Assembly: GCA_027317945.1 (NCBI GenBank)
Contig: DAHVQB010000009.1
Span: 1-64,000, forward strand
Source: Microcaldota archaeon
Lineage (GTDB): Archaea > Micrarchaeota > Micrarchaeia > Micrarchaeales > Micrarchaeaceae
Reading direction: 5' to 3'
DNA: 64,000 bases
Each line of letters begins with the position of its first letter. Position 1 is the stretch's first letter. The notes below the pieces were generated by a model that saw only the letters and a list, made by a program, of their open reading frames with translations, was not told where the DNA came from and did no database searches. Positions 1 through 10,036 of this stretch are shown here, piece after piece. Made by a program: the position numbers and the translations under genes.

Positions 1-2
1 AC

Positions 3-98
3 GCTCAGGGAGAGAACGTAAGACCCCAACAGGAGGCGACTCTCGGCGAACTGGGAACCGATAAAACACATCCTTTGCGGGATGCAGCGATTGCATGA
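3..98 (+). CDS. tnpB: C-terminal fragment of TnpB-family (IS200/IS605 OrfB) protein, truncated by window edge
   Basis: Frame 3 reads AQGENVRPQQEATLGELGTDKTHPLRDAAIA*; 'GENVRPQ' resembles TnpB C-termini (CGExVRPQ...); followed directly by a right-end-like hairpin ending GGATGTCAC. Confidence 0.6.
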   Translation, partial: AQGENVRPQQEATLGELGTDKTHPLRDAAIA

Positions 99-141
99 AC
101 GCAGAGGAAGCCCACGCCGTTCACGGGTGGGAGGATGTCAC
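99..141 (+). mobile_element. IS200/IS605-type right end / omegaRNA 3' hairpin
   Basis: GAGGAAGCCCACGCCGTTCACGGGTGGGAGGATGTCAC; stem CCCAC(G)CCG-TTCA-CGGGTGGG; downstream of TnpB C-terminus. Confidence 0.65.
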
Positions 142-192
142 GCATCTGCAATACCAATTATCAAACTGGCGCGCGCTTATAAATGTGGCTCT

Positions 193-678
193 ATGGTAGC
201 GCTAAATATCAAAGCAATAATCGCGTTGCTGATGCTGTTCGCTATACTGTTATCACTAGCTATTTTCACAGTATACATGTCCGCAGGCACGCTCCATCCA
301 TATAAATCATTCTACCTGAATGGCAAGGGATTCAATATATCTTATATAGCTGCAACTCAGAGCCAGTTGCTCCACGGCTTAATGAACACTACGATAACCA
401 ACAGCACAATAATGCTATTTGAGTTCCCAACACCTGGCGTGCATCCTTTCTGGATGTACGACACATACGCCAATCTAGACATGATATGGGTAAATTACAG
501 CACTAACAGTGGCACAATAGTCTACATTGCCCAAAACGCAACTAGCTGTTTCATCCTTGCAAAATGTCTGAACCAAACATATTATCCTAATGTATCTTCT
601 AATTACGTAATTGAAGCAAAGTCCGGTTTCGTTGTCAGGAACAACATAAGCGTAGGGGATAAAATAATCCTTAACTGA
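193..678 (+). CDS. hypothetical membrane-anchored/secreted protein
   Basis: ORF with one N-terminal TM (IIALLMLFAILLSLAIFTVYM); internal ATG at 193 preferred because the longer ORF reads through the IS end. Confidence 0.6.
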   Translation: MVALNIKAIIALLMLFAILLSLAIFTVYMSAGTLHPYKSFYLNGKGFNISYIAATQSQLLHGLMNTTITNSTIMLFEFPTPGVHPFWMYDTYANLDMIWVNYSTNSGTIVYIAQNATSCFILAKCLNQTYYPNVSSNYVIEAKSGFVVRNNISVGDKIILN

Positions 679-774
679 GTTAAATCAGGCGGTTTGTGCT
701 AACGCATCATCACGCCTTTCCAACGAATAAATCGATATAAAAACCTTCACATAAGATATATTTGCAGTGTTTAA

Positions 775-1026
775 ATGACCGTAGTAAAACAGATAGATTA
801 CGTATCTGCAGGAACCGTATTGGCGATATTCGGGGTCATAGGCGGAATAATAGATGGGCTTATTTCCATATTGTCATTCAATCCGATAGTCGTTGTAATC
901 GCATTTGTTGCAGGCATTATAATGGGTGCCATAGGCGGATTCATAAGCGGCCTGATATTTGCATTCATATACAATATGTTATATAGTCCAGTTTTTTCCA
1001 AGGTGGGCGGCTTAAAGGTTCAATAA
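775..1026 (+). CDS. small polytopic membrane protein, 83 aa
   Basis: Two hydrophobic Gly-rich segments. Confidence 0.55.
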   Translation: MTVVKQIDYVSAGTVLAIFGVIGGIIDGLISILSFNPIVVVIAFVAGIIMGAIGGFISGLIFAFIYNMLYSPVFSKVGGLKVQ

Positions 1027-1118
1027 GCCATATAATAAAAGTACACAAGTTTCGATTACCTGTATACCTTTGCTGGCCAGTTATTTGTCAGATTGCGTAG
1101 GGTAAACGGCGTGCAAGA

Positions 1119-1658
1119 ATGCCCAAAAAATTCAATAGGGGGCTGCTGATAGGTCGCTTTCAGCCGTTCCATAAAGGTCATATGCATGCAGTCATGGAGG
1201 CTGCAGCAATGTGCGATAAATTAGTTATAGCTATAGGCAGTTCACAGATGGGCAGCACCAAACGCAATCCTATGCCTGCCTCAATGAGAATTAAGATAAT
1301 AAAGGCCGCCATCAATGCTTCGCCGGGCATTGGCGGCAAGATAAATTTTGCCGAGATACCTGACTTTCAGGACAACGAAAAATGGTTTTCCTACATAATC
1401 AAAAAAGTACCAAAATTCGATGTCGTATTCTCATCCAATGCATTGGTCAAATCGATATTCAGGGGCCATAAGATAAAAGTCGTCGTGCCAAAATGGCACG
1501 ATAGAAAGCGGCTTTCGGGAACTAACGTAAGATCTTTGATCAGGAAATACGGAAGATGGCAATCCCTTGTGCCGAAAGGCGCGCGCGACGAGATAGAGGC
1601 GCATAATGGTGCCATACTGTCAAAAATCAGGAAACGAACTCGTTCAACAACACGGTAG
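1119..1658 (+). CDS. nadM: nicotinamide-nucleotide adenylyltransferase (archaeal NadM type)
   Basis: GLLIGRFQPFHKGHMHAV nucleotidyltransferase motif; IGSSQMGSTKRNP. Confidence 0.88.
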   Translation: MPKKFNRGLLIGRFQPFHKGHMHAVMEAAAMCDKLVIAIGSSQMGSTKRNPMPASMRIKIIKAAINASPGIGGKINFAEIPDFQDNEKWFSYIIKKVPKFDVVFSSNALVKSIFRGHKIKVVVPKWHDRKRLSGTNVRSLIRKYGRWQSLVPKGARDEIEAHNGAILSKIRKRTRSTTR

Positions 1659-2850
1659 CATAAGACCCGGCAGGCAGCGAGAATTGCATCTTTATCGCGG
1701 AGTCTTCGATAAAAGAGGAGAAACCGGTATACGGCGCAAAAAGCACCCTGTAAGAGCCCTTCATGCTTAGTTCTGGCATCCGTTTTACTTTGAACTGCTC
1801 CTTGGACAAACCAAGCTTCTCAAGCATATCCGTCTCGCTATCCGTCAATTTACCGGTCTCAAAACCGACTATGCTGCCTAGTCCAAAGCATTTCTTGCCA
1901 TCTGCATCCTTTGCGGTTACTACTTTGTTGATGTCCGGGAAGCCGAACCTGTCCGTAAGGCATGCATTATCCCCGCCTCGCGGTGCAATATCGCCTTCGG
2001 CTACTCTGGACTCTAGTTCGGCATTGAATAATTGCGCCTCAATAGAATGCACGAACATAAGCAGGAGCTGACGCGGCAGTTTCCTAAGCGCGTTGGTGTA
2101 GTCGGTAGGGTACTGCGAAAGCCTTTCAAGCATCGATCTCTCATACTTAAGGTATTCTGGGAAATAGTCCAGTGCCTCAAAGAAATCTCGCTCCTTCCCA
2201 AGCCTCTCCCTGGCCTCTATTGCCGCTTCATTATGCTCGTTCTTTGTTCCTGTAAGGAATTCCATCACTGCAGCTTCAAAATCCCCCTTTAATATGGATG
2301 TGCCAACGCTAACATTATTGTCCCTAAATCCAAACCTCTGCTCGCCAAAATAGTTTGGGAATACTCCCTCTAATTCATCATTTATACTTGATACGGCATC
2401 ATAATCATCTGGGTCTCTAACTACGATTGTGAACCTGTTCCCTAAGAGGTCCCCAAGGCTTATCCCAGCATCGCTTGCCCACGCTCCATTTACAATTAAA
2501 TCCTTCATATGCAGGCTTCCAAGGATTTCCGGCGTAGCGCCGAACACGCTGCAAAGCTGGGTAGAAACGCTGACCCTATCCTTCGTTCCTGCGAACCCGA
2601 CAGACCTGAAGCCACGGCCACATCTCTTAGCGATTGCCTTAAGGGCTTGCGTGGTGTTCCAGCAGTTTTTCTGCATCACGAATACCGTGAATTTTCCTTT
2701 TGGATTGGCATCCATTCCAAGTTCAATGTTAGAATAAGTCCTGCCTAGCTCTAAAACCACATTATCCTTCTGTATTTCTTCTACTATAAAGTCATCCGCG
2801 GAGCATTTTATGTCCCCTCCAGATCCAGCGGATTTGGAAAGCCTCTTCAT
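1627..2850 (-). CDS. truD: tRNA pseudouridine(13) synthase TruD
   Basis: GFAGTKDRVSVSTQ, NYFGEQRFG motifs. Confidence 0.9.
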   Translation of the reverse strand: MKRLSKSAGSGGDIKCSADDFIVEEIQKDNVVLELGRTYSNIELGMDANPKGKFTVFVMQKNCWNTTQALKAIAKRCGRGFRSVGFAGTKDRVSVSTQLCSVFGATPEILGSLHMKDLIVNGAWASDAGISLGDLLGNRFTIVVRDPDDYDAVSSINDELEGVFPNYFGEQRFGFRDNNVSVGTSILKGDFEAAVMEFLTGTKNEHNEAAIEARERLGKERDFFEALDYFPEYLKYERSMLERLSQYPTDYTNALRKLPRQLLLMFVHSIEAQLFNAELESRVAEGDIAPRGGDNACLTDRFGFPDINKVVTAKDADGKKCFGLGSIVGFETGKLTDSETDMLEKLGLSKEQFKVKRMPELSMKGSYRVLFAPYTGFSSFIEDSAIKMQFSLPAGSYATVLLNEFVS

Positions 2851-2869
2851 CTAACCATTGGCCAAGCGT

Positions 2870-3790
2870 TTATCTGGGCCGCCTCCCGCGCCTTCCTGCT
2901 GCCGGATTGCCGCCCCTGCGCCTTCCAAAGTCCCTTCTCCCTCCGAAACGGCCATGCTGCGGCCTTCCCATATCAACATTTTTGTGCTCTGGTTTGGGCG
3001 CGCTCTTTATCCTTTCAACAGCGGCATCAAGGCTCTTTTTGAGGCCTTCCGCTATGAATCGCTTGCTGTACACGTCGCCCTTGAGACCTATGCTTATCTT
3101 GGTCGCGTACACCCTGGCAATCCTGCCTCTCATGTAAATAGGCGCGGTGCCTATGGCAGGCAGCTTGAACAGTATCCCATACTTCGGCGGTTTGCTGCCA
3201 AATTTTATGTGCTTGAAAAGAGCCTTCTCAGCGCCCAATAATTGTATTGTGCTCGCAGGCATTGTGGCGAGCTTATCCAACGACCCTGCCTTGCTCAACA
3301 GCTCGGCCGCTATGGTTTCGTCTGTCAAATATGCGGTGTTTGGCAGCATCCTAGTCGATGCGGATTTTATATACGCCTTCAGCTGCTCCAGCGCCGCATC
3401 CATGCTGAGGCATAGCTCGGAGAATTTCACTATCGCATCGCGTTCCTCACCTCCCATCTTCCTGCCCATGGTCGCGGAAGCCTTCCTATAAACCTCTTCA
3501 GCCTTAGACTTATCGCTTACGGCCTTTGAGATTACTTCCATGTCTGGTGGATTACCATTCAGTGCGACTGCCAACTGGGCGAGAGCCTTCGGGCTTCCCA
3601 TCCTTATCTCCGGGAAGTATATGCCATACCATTCGCTAAGCCTCTCGTAAGCCAGGTTGTAGGATTTAGAGAGCTCCCTGTAAGCATTGCTAGCTTGCAT
3701 CAAGGCGAATTCTTCGTTTTGATACGCGCTTTTGATGCCCTCCTTCGCATTTTTTAGCATATTTTTTCTAAGTTCTTCAAATGAGTCCAA
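2870..3790 (-). CDS. Nop5 (Nop56/58-type C/D box RNP protein)
   Basis: MLPNTAYLTDETIAAELLSKAGSLDKLATMPASTIQLLGAEKALFKHI...PPKYGILFK Nop domain; basic C-tail. Confidence 0.9.
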   Translation of the reverse strand: MDSFEELRKNMLKNAKEGIKSAYQNEEFALMQASNAYRELSKSYNLAYERLSEWYGIYFPEIRMGSPKALAQLAVALNGNPPDMEVISKAVSDKSKAEEVYRKASATMGRKMGGEERDAIVKFSELCLSMDAALEQLKAYIKSASTRMLPNTAYLTDETIAAELLSKAGSLDKLATMPASTIQLLGAEKALFKHIKFGSKPPKYGILFKLPAIGTAPIYMRGRIARVYATKISIGLKGDVYSKRFIAEGLKKSLDAAVERIKSAPKPEHKNVDMGRPQHGRFGGRRDFGRRRGGNPAAGRRGRRPR

Positions 3791-3918
3791 CGGAACACCA
3801 CAGATCGGGAAGCACTGTTATTATCAACAAAAGCATTTAATATGATTTTGGTGGGAAATGATTAAGCACAGCCTTAATAGCCTTATAACACGATAATACT
3901 GTGCTCAGTGTGCTTACA

Positions 3919-5418
3919 ATGAACATTGATGAGATATTGGCCTTTGCGAAGAGCAGGGGTCTTTTCTGGCAGAGCGCAGAGATATACGGCTCAGCAGCAG
4001 GCCTATACGACTACGGTCATATCGGCGCGTTGATCAAGAGGCGCTTTGAGCAGGTTTGGCTATCATATTTCATAGATACAAACGAATCGTATCACTTGAT
4101 AGAAGGCTCCAACATGCTGCCTGAGAAGCCGTTGATCGCATCGGGCCACGCTGCAAGATTCAACGACATAATAATGGGCTGCAGCAAATGCGGGACGTAT
4201 TACAGGGCGGATGTGCTTCTTGCGGACCTGGGCTCTCCTGTTTCTGAGGGCGCGACGCCGGATGAGATAGACGTTATGGTGGTACAGAAAGGCCTGAAAT
4301 GCCCGAAGTGCAAGGCCCCATTCCTGAAGTCCAAGCCGTTCAACATGATGCTTGATCTTTATCTCGGCCCTGAGAAATCCGACAAGGGATACCTAAGGCC
4401 GGAGACCGCGCAGTCTTCGTACCTTAATTTCTACAGGGAGTTCAACATACTCAGGAAGGCTTTGCCGTTTGGTTTGGCGATAATAGGCAGGGCATACAGG
4501 AACGAAATATCGCCTAGGCAGGGCCTTTACCGCATGCGCGAGTTAACACAAGCAGAGCTTCAGATATTCTTCGATCCCAATACCTGGAAAGTTGACATGG
4601 ACAAAGTCAATGACAGGAAAGTCACCGTGGTTACGTATGGCAAGAAGGTAACAGAGAGGAAGACGATAGCGGAACTTGTGCGCGACGACGACATACCCGA
4701 ATTCTATGCCTATCATGTAGCCATGATAGATGCATTCTACAGGGATGTGATAGGCGTACCAGAAGACCGCCTGCGTTTCTTGGAAAAGGGCGGCGACGAG
4801 AAGGCGTTCTACAATAAGGTGCACATGGACATAGAGGTCAGCGTGGATAGCTGGGGCGGGTTCAAGGAGGTCGGCGGCCTCCATTACAGGGGCGACTACG
4901 ACCTGACATCGCATTCTAAAGGCTCGATGCAGGACCTTTCGGTGAATATCGAGGATAAGAAGGTGCTGCCAAATGTCCTGGAGCTGAGCTTCGGCGTTGA
5001 CAGGAACATATGGATGCTGATAGACGTCTTTCACAAGAAAGACGGAGATAGGTCCTTCCTTAGCCTGGCTCCGTATCTTGCGCCTTACCAAGCTGCAATC
5101 TTCCCGCTGCAAAAGGACGAGAGGATAGTCGGTGAAGCTAACTCAATATTCAACGACCTCAGGCAATACTTCAAGCTATGCACTGACCAATCCGGTTCGA
5201 TAGGCAGGAGATACGCCAGGGTAGACGAGATTGGCGTGCCGTTCGGCATAACAATAGATTTTGATACCATAACGGAGTCATCGCCCAACTATAGGACCGT
5301 CACGGTGAGGATTCGCGACGACAAAAAACAGGTAAGGATGCATGTCGATGAGCTCAGGGAATTCTTGGACAGCAACACCCGTTTCAACCCATTCAATAAA
5401 TTTACAGGATTCAAGTGA
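3919..5418 (+). CDS. glyS: glycyl-tRNA synthetase
   Basis: SRGLFWQSAEIYGSAAGLYDYGHIGALIK; class II motifs RAYRNEISPRQGLYRMREL; upstream start at 3901 also possible. Confidence 0.95.
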   Translation: MNIDEILAFAKSRGLFWQSAEIYGSAAGLYDYGHIGALIKRRFEQVWLSYFIDTNESYHLIEGSNMLPEKPLIASGHAARFNDIIMGCSKCGTYYRADVLLADLGSPVSEGATPDEIDVMVVQKGLKCPKCKAPFLKSKPFNMMLDLYLGPEKSDKGYLRPETAQSSYLNFYREFNILRKALPFGLAIIGRAYRNEISPRQGLYRMRELTQAELQIFFDPNTWKVDMDKVNDRKVTVVTYGKKVTERKTIAELVRDDDIPEFYAYHVAMIDAFYRDVIGVPEDRLRFLEKGGDEKAFYNKVHMDIEVSVDSWGGFKEVGGLHYRGDYDLTSHSKGSMQDLSVNIEDKKVLPNVLELSFGVDRNIWMLIDVFHKKDGDRSFLSLAPYLAPYQAAIFPLQKDERIVGEANSIFNDLRQYFKLCTDQSGSIGRRYARVDEIGVPFGITIDFDTITESSPNYRTVTVRIRDDKKQVRMHVDELREFLDSNTRFNPFNKFTGFK

Positions 5419-6404
5419 CTTCCATGCTATCGAGCACAACGATACCTGTTAACCATTTCTACTTGAAAGACACATTCGACAGCGGCCAGCCGCTTGCGTT
5501 TCACGCAAATTACGACCAATTCAGCGACACGCTCACATACGTTAGCGGCACCCACATAATAAACGTGAGGTTTTCCGGCACCAGGACCGTAGGGAGCCTG
5601 ACAATCGTGGGAAAGGATATCCGTTTTGCATCCGCTGACGTGCATACAAGGTTCAGGCTCTCAGATGATATGGAGCATTACTATGAAGAGATGGCGACCG
5701 ACGACTTCATGAGGACTGCGATAGAGAAGTACAACGGCATGCGCCTTACGCTCAACGACCCATGGGAGACTACCCTGTGCTTCATAATATCGCAGTATAA
5801 CAACATGAAGCGCATACGCAGTATAGTGAGGAACATAATCAACAGGTACGGCGCCCCGATAAGGGACGAGGAGGACAAAACAATCGCAAGGAGCTTCCCC
5901 GGCAGCGCGGACCTCATGATGGCAAGCGAGAAGGACCTGGAGGAATGCGGCGCCGGCTTCCGCGCAAAGTACATAAAGGAAGCCGCTGCGTATTGCACTG
6001 AAAACCTGGATCTGGCAAAGCTAAAGAACAAGAAATACGACGCATTGAAGGAAGAGCTGCTCACCATAACCGGGGTAGGCGACAAGGTGGCAGACTGCAT
6101 AGCACTCATGGGATACGGGAAGCTGGAGGCTTTTCCGATAGACGTATGGGTGGAGAGGACGCTGGAGAGGGCTTATTTCAAGGGCAAGAAGAAGCCGATA
6201 AAAGAGCTGCACAAGTTCGCCACAAAGAGATGGGGCGAATATGCGGGATACGCACAGCAATACATATTCTGGCATGGCATGCACCTCATACCAGAGTCAG
6301 AAATACAAAAGGAGCAGGAAGAGGCCAGCGCTCCTATGGGGCCGCCGCCCCAGCCCAAAAAAGCGAGCAGGCCGCGCCCCAAGAAGCCGCCCAAGAAGGG
6401 ATGA
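5415..6404 (+). CDS. HhH-GPD DNA glycosylase (8-oxoguanine glycosylase/OGG-like)
   Basis: LLTITGVGDKVADCIALMGYGKLEAFPIDVWVERTL; Pro/Lys-rich tail. Confidence 0.85.
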   Translation: MTSMLSSTTIPVNHFYLKDTFDSGQPLAFHANYDQFSDTLTYVSGTHIINVRFSGTRTVGSLTIVGKDIRFASADVHTRFRLSDDMEHYYEEMATDDFMRTAIEKYNGMRLTLNDPWETTLCFIISQYNNMKRIRSIVRNIINRYGAPIRDEEDKTIARSFPGSADLMMASEKDLEECGAGFRAKYIKEAAAYCTENLDLAKLKNKKYDALKEELLTITGVGDKVADCIALMGYGKLEAFPIDVWVERTLERAYFKGKKKPIKELHKFATKRWGEYAGYAQQYIFWHGMHLIPESEIQKEQEEASAPMGPPPQPKKASRPRPKKPPKKG

Positions 6405-6405
6405 C

Positions 6406-6978
6406 ATGGACAAGATCGAAACGGAAGTTGATGGGATAACGGAGTACCTTGCGGCGAAGCAGGATTCATTCGATTCGGTCATGCGCATATCGCGCGATGT
6501 CATAAGGCTTTCTGCGCAAGTGATAACCCAAATACACAACGGCAAGGAAACAATCGCGCTTATGGAAGAGCTAGATTCTAAGGTCGCCGAGCTGAAGCGC
6601 GTGGATTCGGATTTCAAGTACAACTCGTTGCAGGCATACCAGGAATATGCAGAGGCTGTCATACTGAAGAGCATAAAGGATGGCAATGGAATACCAGACC
6701 ACAATGCAGTGGGAGTAATGCAGGACGCCTACCTGATGGGCCTGATGGACGTTGTCGGCGAGCTGAAGCGCGAAATACTCGAATCGCTGCGGAGTGGAAA
6801 TGTCGCAGAAGCAGAGGACTTTTTCGACAATATGAGGATCATATATGATGCAACTAGGGGCATGAGGTTCGCCGAAGCCGTGTTGCAGGGCTTCAGGCAC
6901 AAACAGGACACCGCAAGAATCCAGGTGGAGAATGCCGGAAGCGAGATACTCTCATTCAAAAGCCGCGCTGCCAAATAA
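6406..6978 (+). CDS. translin family protein
   Basis: SRDVIRLSAQVI, QEYAEAVILKSI, AYLMGLMDVVGELKREILESLRSGNVAEAEDFFDNMRIIYD typical of archaeal translin. Confidence 0.8.
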   Translation: MDKIETEVDGITEYLAAKQDSFDSVMRISRDVIRLSAQVITQIHNGKETIALMEELDSKVAELKRVDSDFKYNSLQAYQEYAEAVILKSIKDGNGIPDHNAVGVMQDAYLMGLMDVVGELKREILESLRSGNVAEAEDFFDNMRIIYDATRGMRFAEAVLQGFRHKQDTARIQVENAGSEILSFKSRAAK

Positions 6979-7302
6979 CTTCCATGCAATATCTATCGTC
7001 TCCTTCGCCGTTGCATACGTGTTTATTTTATGCCATATCTGCGCGTAGTCCTTCACCGCACCCGCTGCCTCTTTAGCCAATGCCTTCAATGTCTCCGTAC
7101 TGCAAATCGCCTTGCTTAGTTTTGCTATATCAACAGAGTATCTGCCATTCGAGTACTTGCTTACGGAAGCCTGGGTTATGCCCAGCCTCTCCGCAATGCC
7201 TTCCTGCCCAAGCCCATATTCATCCTTTAAGCTTGACGCAAGCGCAATCCGTATGGCGGGCAATGATACCTTGATGAGTTTCTCGCAGTTTACGTAATTC
7301 AT
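6952..7302 (-). CDS. helix-turn-helix transcriptional regulator
   Basis: YGLGQEGIAERLGITQASVSKYSNGRYSVDI HTH. Confidence 0.7.
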   Translation of the reverse strand: MNYVNCEKLIKVSLPAIRIALASSLKDEYGLGQEGIAERLGITQASVSKYSNGRYSVDIAKLSKAICSTETLKALAKEAAGAVKDYAQIWHKINTYATAKETIDIAWKLFGSAAFE

Positions 7303-7892
7303 TCCATCCCTAGCTCGTCCTTCAGCGCGCTCATGAAGCCTTTTTTCTTTGCTTTATCTATGAAATTAGGGCCGTTGGCATCGTGCGCATACTCTTCCTC
7401 CTCAATCTCAACGTGTTTTGGCCTTGCCCTGCCGGCTATGCTTTTCAGTCCCGCAGCTATGCCCGTACCTTTCTTTTGCGGCCTAGGTGCAGGCTCCGGT
7501 TCGTCGTCAGCTGCGCTGCTTTGCTCTGTGACCTTGGATGCGGTGAGCGTGCTGATTATGTTGGAAAGTTCGCGCTTGGACATGGAATTCGAGTCTATCA
7601 CTACGATGTTGAACTTGCCAACGGCGTGTATGCGCTTGGCCCTGTCATCGTTCTCGCAGACTACTGCCTTCGTACCTTCCAGCTTGTTTATGTCTGCGCA
7701 TGCCTCAAGCGGTTTCCTGGAGAATAGCATGACTATATCGTAGTTCTTCGTCCTTACTGCGGCCTCGTTTATCAGGTTTTCATAATCATTTCTCTTTGCC
7801 TCGCTGACTATGCCGGACTGGTTGCCATTGTTGAGCATGTTTGCAGCTGCTATGACCAGTTCGTTGCTGTCTCCGGTTATATATATCCTCAT
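7299..7892 (-). CDS. divergent RpiB/LacA-like-fold protein with C-terminal extension
   Basis: MRIYITGDSNELVIAAANML...NYDIVMLFSRKPLEACADINKLEGTKAVVCENDDRAKRIHAVGKFNIVVI resembles an RpiB layout. Confidence 0.4.
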   Translation of the reverse strand: MRIYITGDSNELVIAAANMLNNGNQSGIVSEAKRNDYENLINEAAVRTKNYDIVMLFSRKPLEACADINKLEGTKAVVCENDDRAKRIHAVGKFNIVVIDSNSMSKRELSNIISTLTASKVTEQSSAADDEPEPAPRPQKKGTGIAAGLKSIAGRARPKHVEIEEEEYAHDANGPNFIDKAKKKGFMSALKDELGME

Positions 7893-8055
7893 ATCGTCCT
7901 CCCTATCAGGCCAAGTATTTAACCCAGCCAAAGATTAAAAATTCAGCGTTCCGGGGCTGCCGTGGCGGGTCTGGCGGTTGACCGTCTTTAGCTTATTTCA
8001 CAGTAGTACTTATTAACTTTATTATCTAATAAAATCTAATCATGTTGGTGTTATA

Positions 8056-8286
8056 ATGCGCGGAAGCGAAACAACTACTACCTGCGAATCATGCGGAAGA
8101 AGCGTGCCGAGGGACAAGGCCATAATATACGAAAGGGCCATCAGCTTCAGCACCGACACGCACACCACGAATGATGTCAGGTTCTTCGAAAGGAGGAAGA
8201 CATACTACTGCATAAGTTGCGCTAAGCACAGGGGCATATTCGAAAAGAAGAAGAGGCAAGCGATAGAACGTGCCAGACGTCTGTGA
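8056..8286 (+). CDS. ribosomal protein eS26 (S26e) candidate
   Basis: TCESCGRSVPRDKAIIYERAI ... YYCISCAKHRGI: CxxC...CxxC spacing and VPxDKAI match eS26. Confidence 0.7.
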   Translation: MRGSETTTTCESCGRSVPRDKAIIYERAISFSTDTHTTNDVRFFERRKTYYCISCAKHRGIFEKKKRQAIERARRL

Positions 8287-8291
8287 TTTAG

Positions 8292-9404
8292 ATGCCGATG
8301 GATCCTGATGACCTCTTAATATTCAAGGTGAGGCGCAAGGGTCCGGCGGAACAGCCGAATGCGCAGCAGGAGCCGGCTGAACCAAAACCTGAACAGCCTA
8401 AGCCCCAGCCCGCACCCCAAAAACCCCAGCAGCCGGAGATACAGCTGCCGAGGATGGAGCCCAAATCGCCGCAGGTCCTGTTGAAACTTTTCCCTCAAAA
8501 TAAACCGAAGCCTCAGTCCCAGCAGAAGCCACAGCCAACTGGCCAGCCTGCCGCTGCGGCTTCCCAACCCAAGGCTTCCGCTAAACTAGAAGCGCCAACC
8601 GAGGCACCGAAGGTCAATGTTCCAGTACCCAAGGAGACACCGCATGTTGTCGCTTCCGCCTCGTACAGTGACGTTGAGGAGGCCATAAAGGCCGCGCTTG
8701 GCACAGGGCAGAAAAATACCCTACTGCATGACAGCAAGAGGGAATCAAAGGCAGGCGCAGAAAGCAAAGCATCTGTCTACGGAATGTTCTGCGTCTGGCA
8801 TCCATGGAGGCCTGCATTCGCGGCATGCGGCTACTGCCACAGGCCATTCTGTTTGGAGGACACGGCCAACTTCGATGGCAACTACTACTGTTTGGAGGAT
8901 ATCGACAAAGTGGCATCTAAGCCCATAGAATCGCTCAGCGGCCAGTACAACATGCTGAGCATGATATCCGCACTGCTATTATTCTGCTCGTTTTTCCTTT
9001 TCATATACTACAACGGCGGCTCCACGGCCGCTGCGCTATACTCCATAACTGGCAATGCTTCAAAGGTCGGGGCTATAGGGGCGCTGTACTCCATAAGCTC
9101 GCAAGACATCTATGCCATCGTGGGCCCAGCACTGATAATTCTGGGTGTGGCGAGCGGCATATTGATACTGATGAGGGCGCAGCTGAGCTTCATCTTCAGC
9201 ATAGCGGTGAGCCTGATAATCGCATTTTTCTTCAGCTACATGTACATAGCGTCGTCCGAAGCGTATTACTTGATATACCCTGCCGTGACGCTTCTGGCGC
9301 TGGCGTTGCTGGTCGTGTCAAAGAACTTCACATTGGGCAGGGAAGACGCTGAAACACCCCATACGATAGAGCAGCTTGGGTGGGCCAACACGGGCAAGTT
9401 CTAA
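8292..9404 (+). CDS. membrane protein with Pro/Gln-rich N-terminus and B-box-like zinc finger
   Basis: CVWHPWRPAFAACGYCHRPFCLEDTANFDGNYYCLEDI; several TMs after it. Confidence 0.65.
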   Translation: MPMDPDDLLIFKVRRKGPAEQPNAQQEPAEPKPEQPKPQPAPQKPQQPEIQLPRMEPKSPQVLLKLFPQNKPKPQSQQKPQPTGQPAAAASQPKASAKLEAPTEAPKVNVPVPKETPHVVASASYSDVEEAIKAALGTGQKNTLLHDSKRESKAGAESKASVYGMFCVWHPWRPAFAACGYCHRPFCLEDTANFDGNYYCLEDIDKVASKPIESLSGQYNMLSMISALLLFCSFFLFIYYNGGSTAAALYSITGNASKVGAIGALYSISSQDIYAIVGPALIILGVASGILILMRAQLSFIFSIAVSLIIAFFFSYMYIASSEAYYLIYPAVTLLALALLVVSKNFTLGREDAETPHTIEQLGWANTGKF

Positions 9405-10036
9405 GCCGTTGCTTCGGAACCCGTCATGAGCGTCCTGGTCTTGTACCTGCCCCTGGCCTCTACCTTCGCAAGCCTTGACAGCACGTCCTTTGCGTCTTTG
9501 TAGCTGTTCCTGTAGCCCCTGGCGAACGCCAGATACTGCGCCGCGTTAAGCGAGCGCTTCATCAGCAGAACGTCTATCGCCTTTGCTTCTGTCGATTGTG
9601 TTATCTCCGCAAGCCCGAAATCTATTATGAACGCCGCATCGTTTGGCTTGACTATTATGTTTGCCGGAGTGTAGTCGCCATGCGCTATATCTGCCGAATG
9701 CAGTAGCCCGAGCTCTGTGCCGCTGTGCTCAAGAGTTTCATCTGTAACAATATCCTTCCTCAGCAATTCCGCCATCCATGCGCCCGTTATCCTGCTCATG
9801 TAAATGTCGTGCGTATCCACAAGCAGCACAATCGGAACGCTGGCTCCTGCCTCGCGAGCTATCCACATGATCCTGGCTTCTGATTTGGTGCGCTCGCTGC
9901 GTAGCTTGGCGTCCAGGTGCTCCTCCCTGTACCTCTTGCTTAGCCTCCGCTTCACCACTGCGTCTATCCCGATCAACCTGGTCAGGTACACTTTGGCCTC
10001 CGCGCCTTCAGCCATAAGAGTCCCGCGGTTCACCAT
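9401..10036 (-). CDS. bud32: KEOPS kinase Bud32
   Basis: AEGAEAKVY, HSADIAHGDYTPANIIV, AAFIIDFGLA. Confidence 0.92.
   Translation of the reverse strand: MVNRGTLMAEGAEAKVYLTRLIGIDAVVKRRLSKRYREEHLDAKLRSERTKSEARIMWIAREAGASVPIVLLVDTHDIYMSRITGAWMAELLRKDIVTDETLEHSGTELGLLHSADIAHGDYTPANIIVKPNDAAFIIDFGLAEITQSTEAKAIDVLLMKRSLNAAQYLAFARGYRNSYKDAKDVLSRLAKVEARGRYKTRTLMTGSEATA

Noticed and set aside
82-192. N-terminal extension of the 82..678 ORF
   Set aside because: Reads through the tnpB end and IS hairpin; internal ATG at 193 begins a normal signal/TM segment
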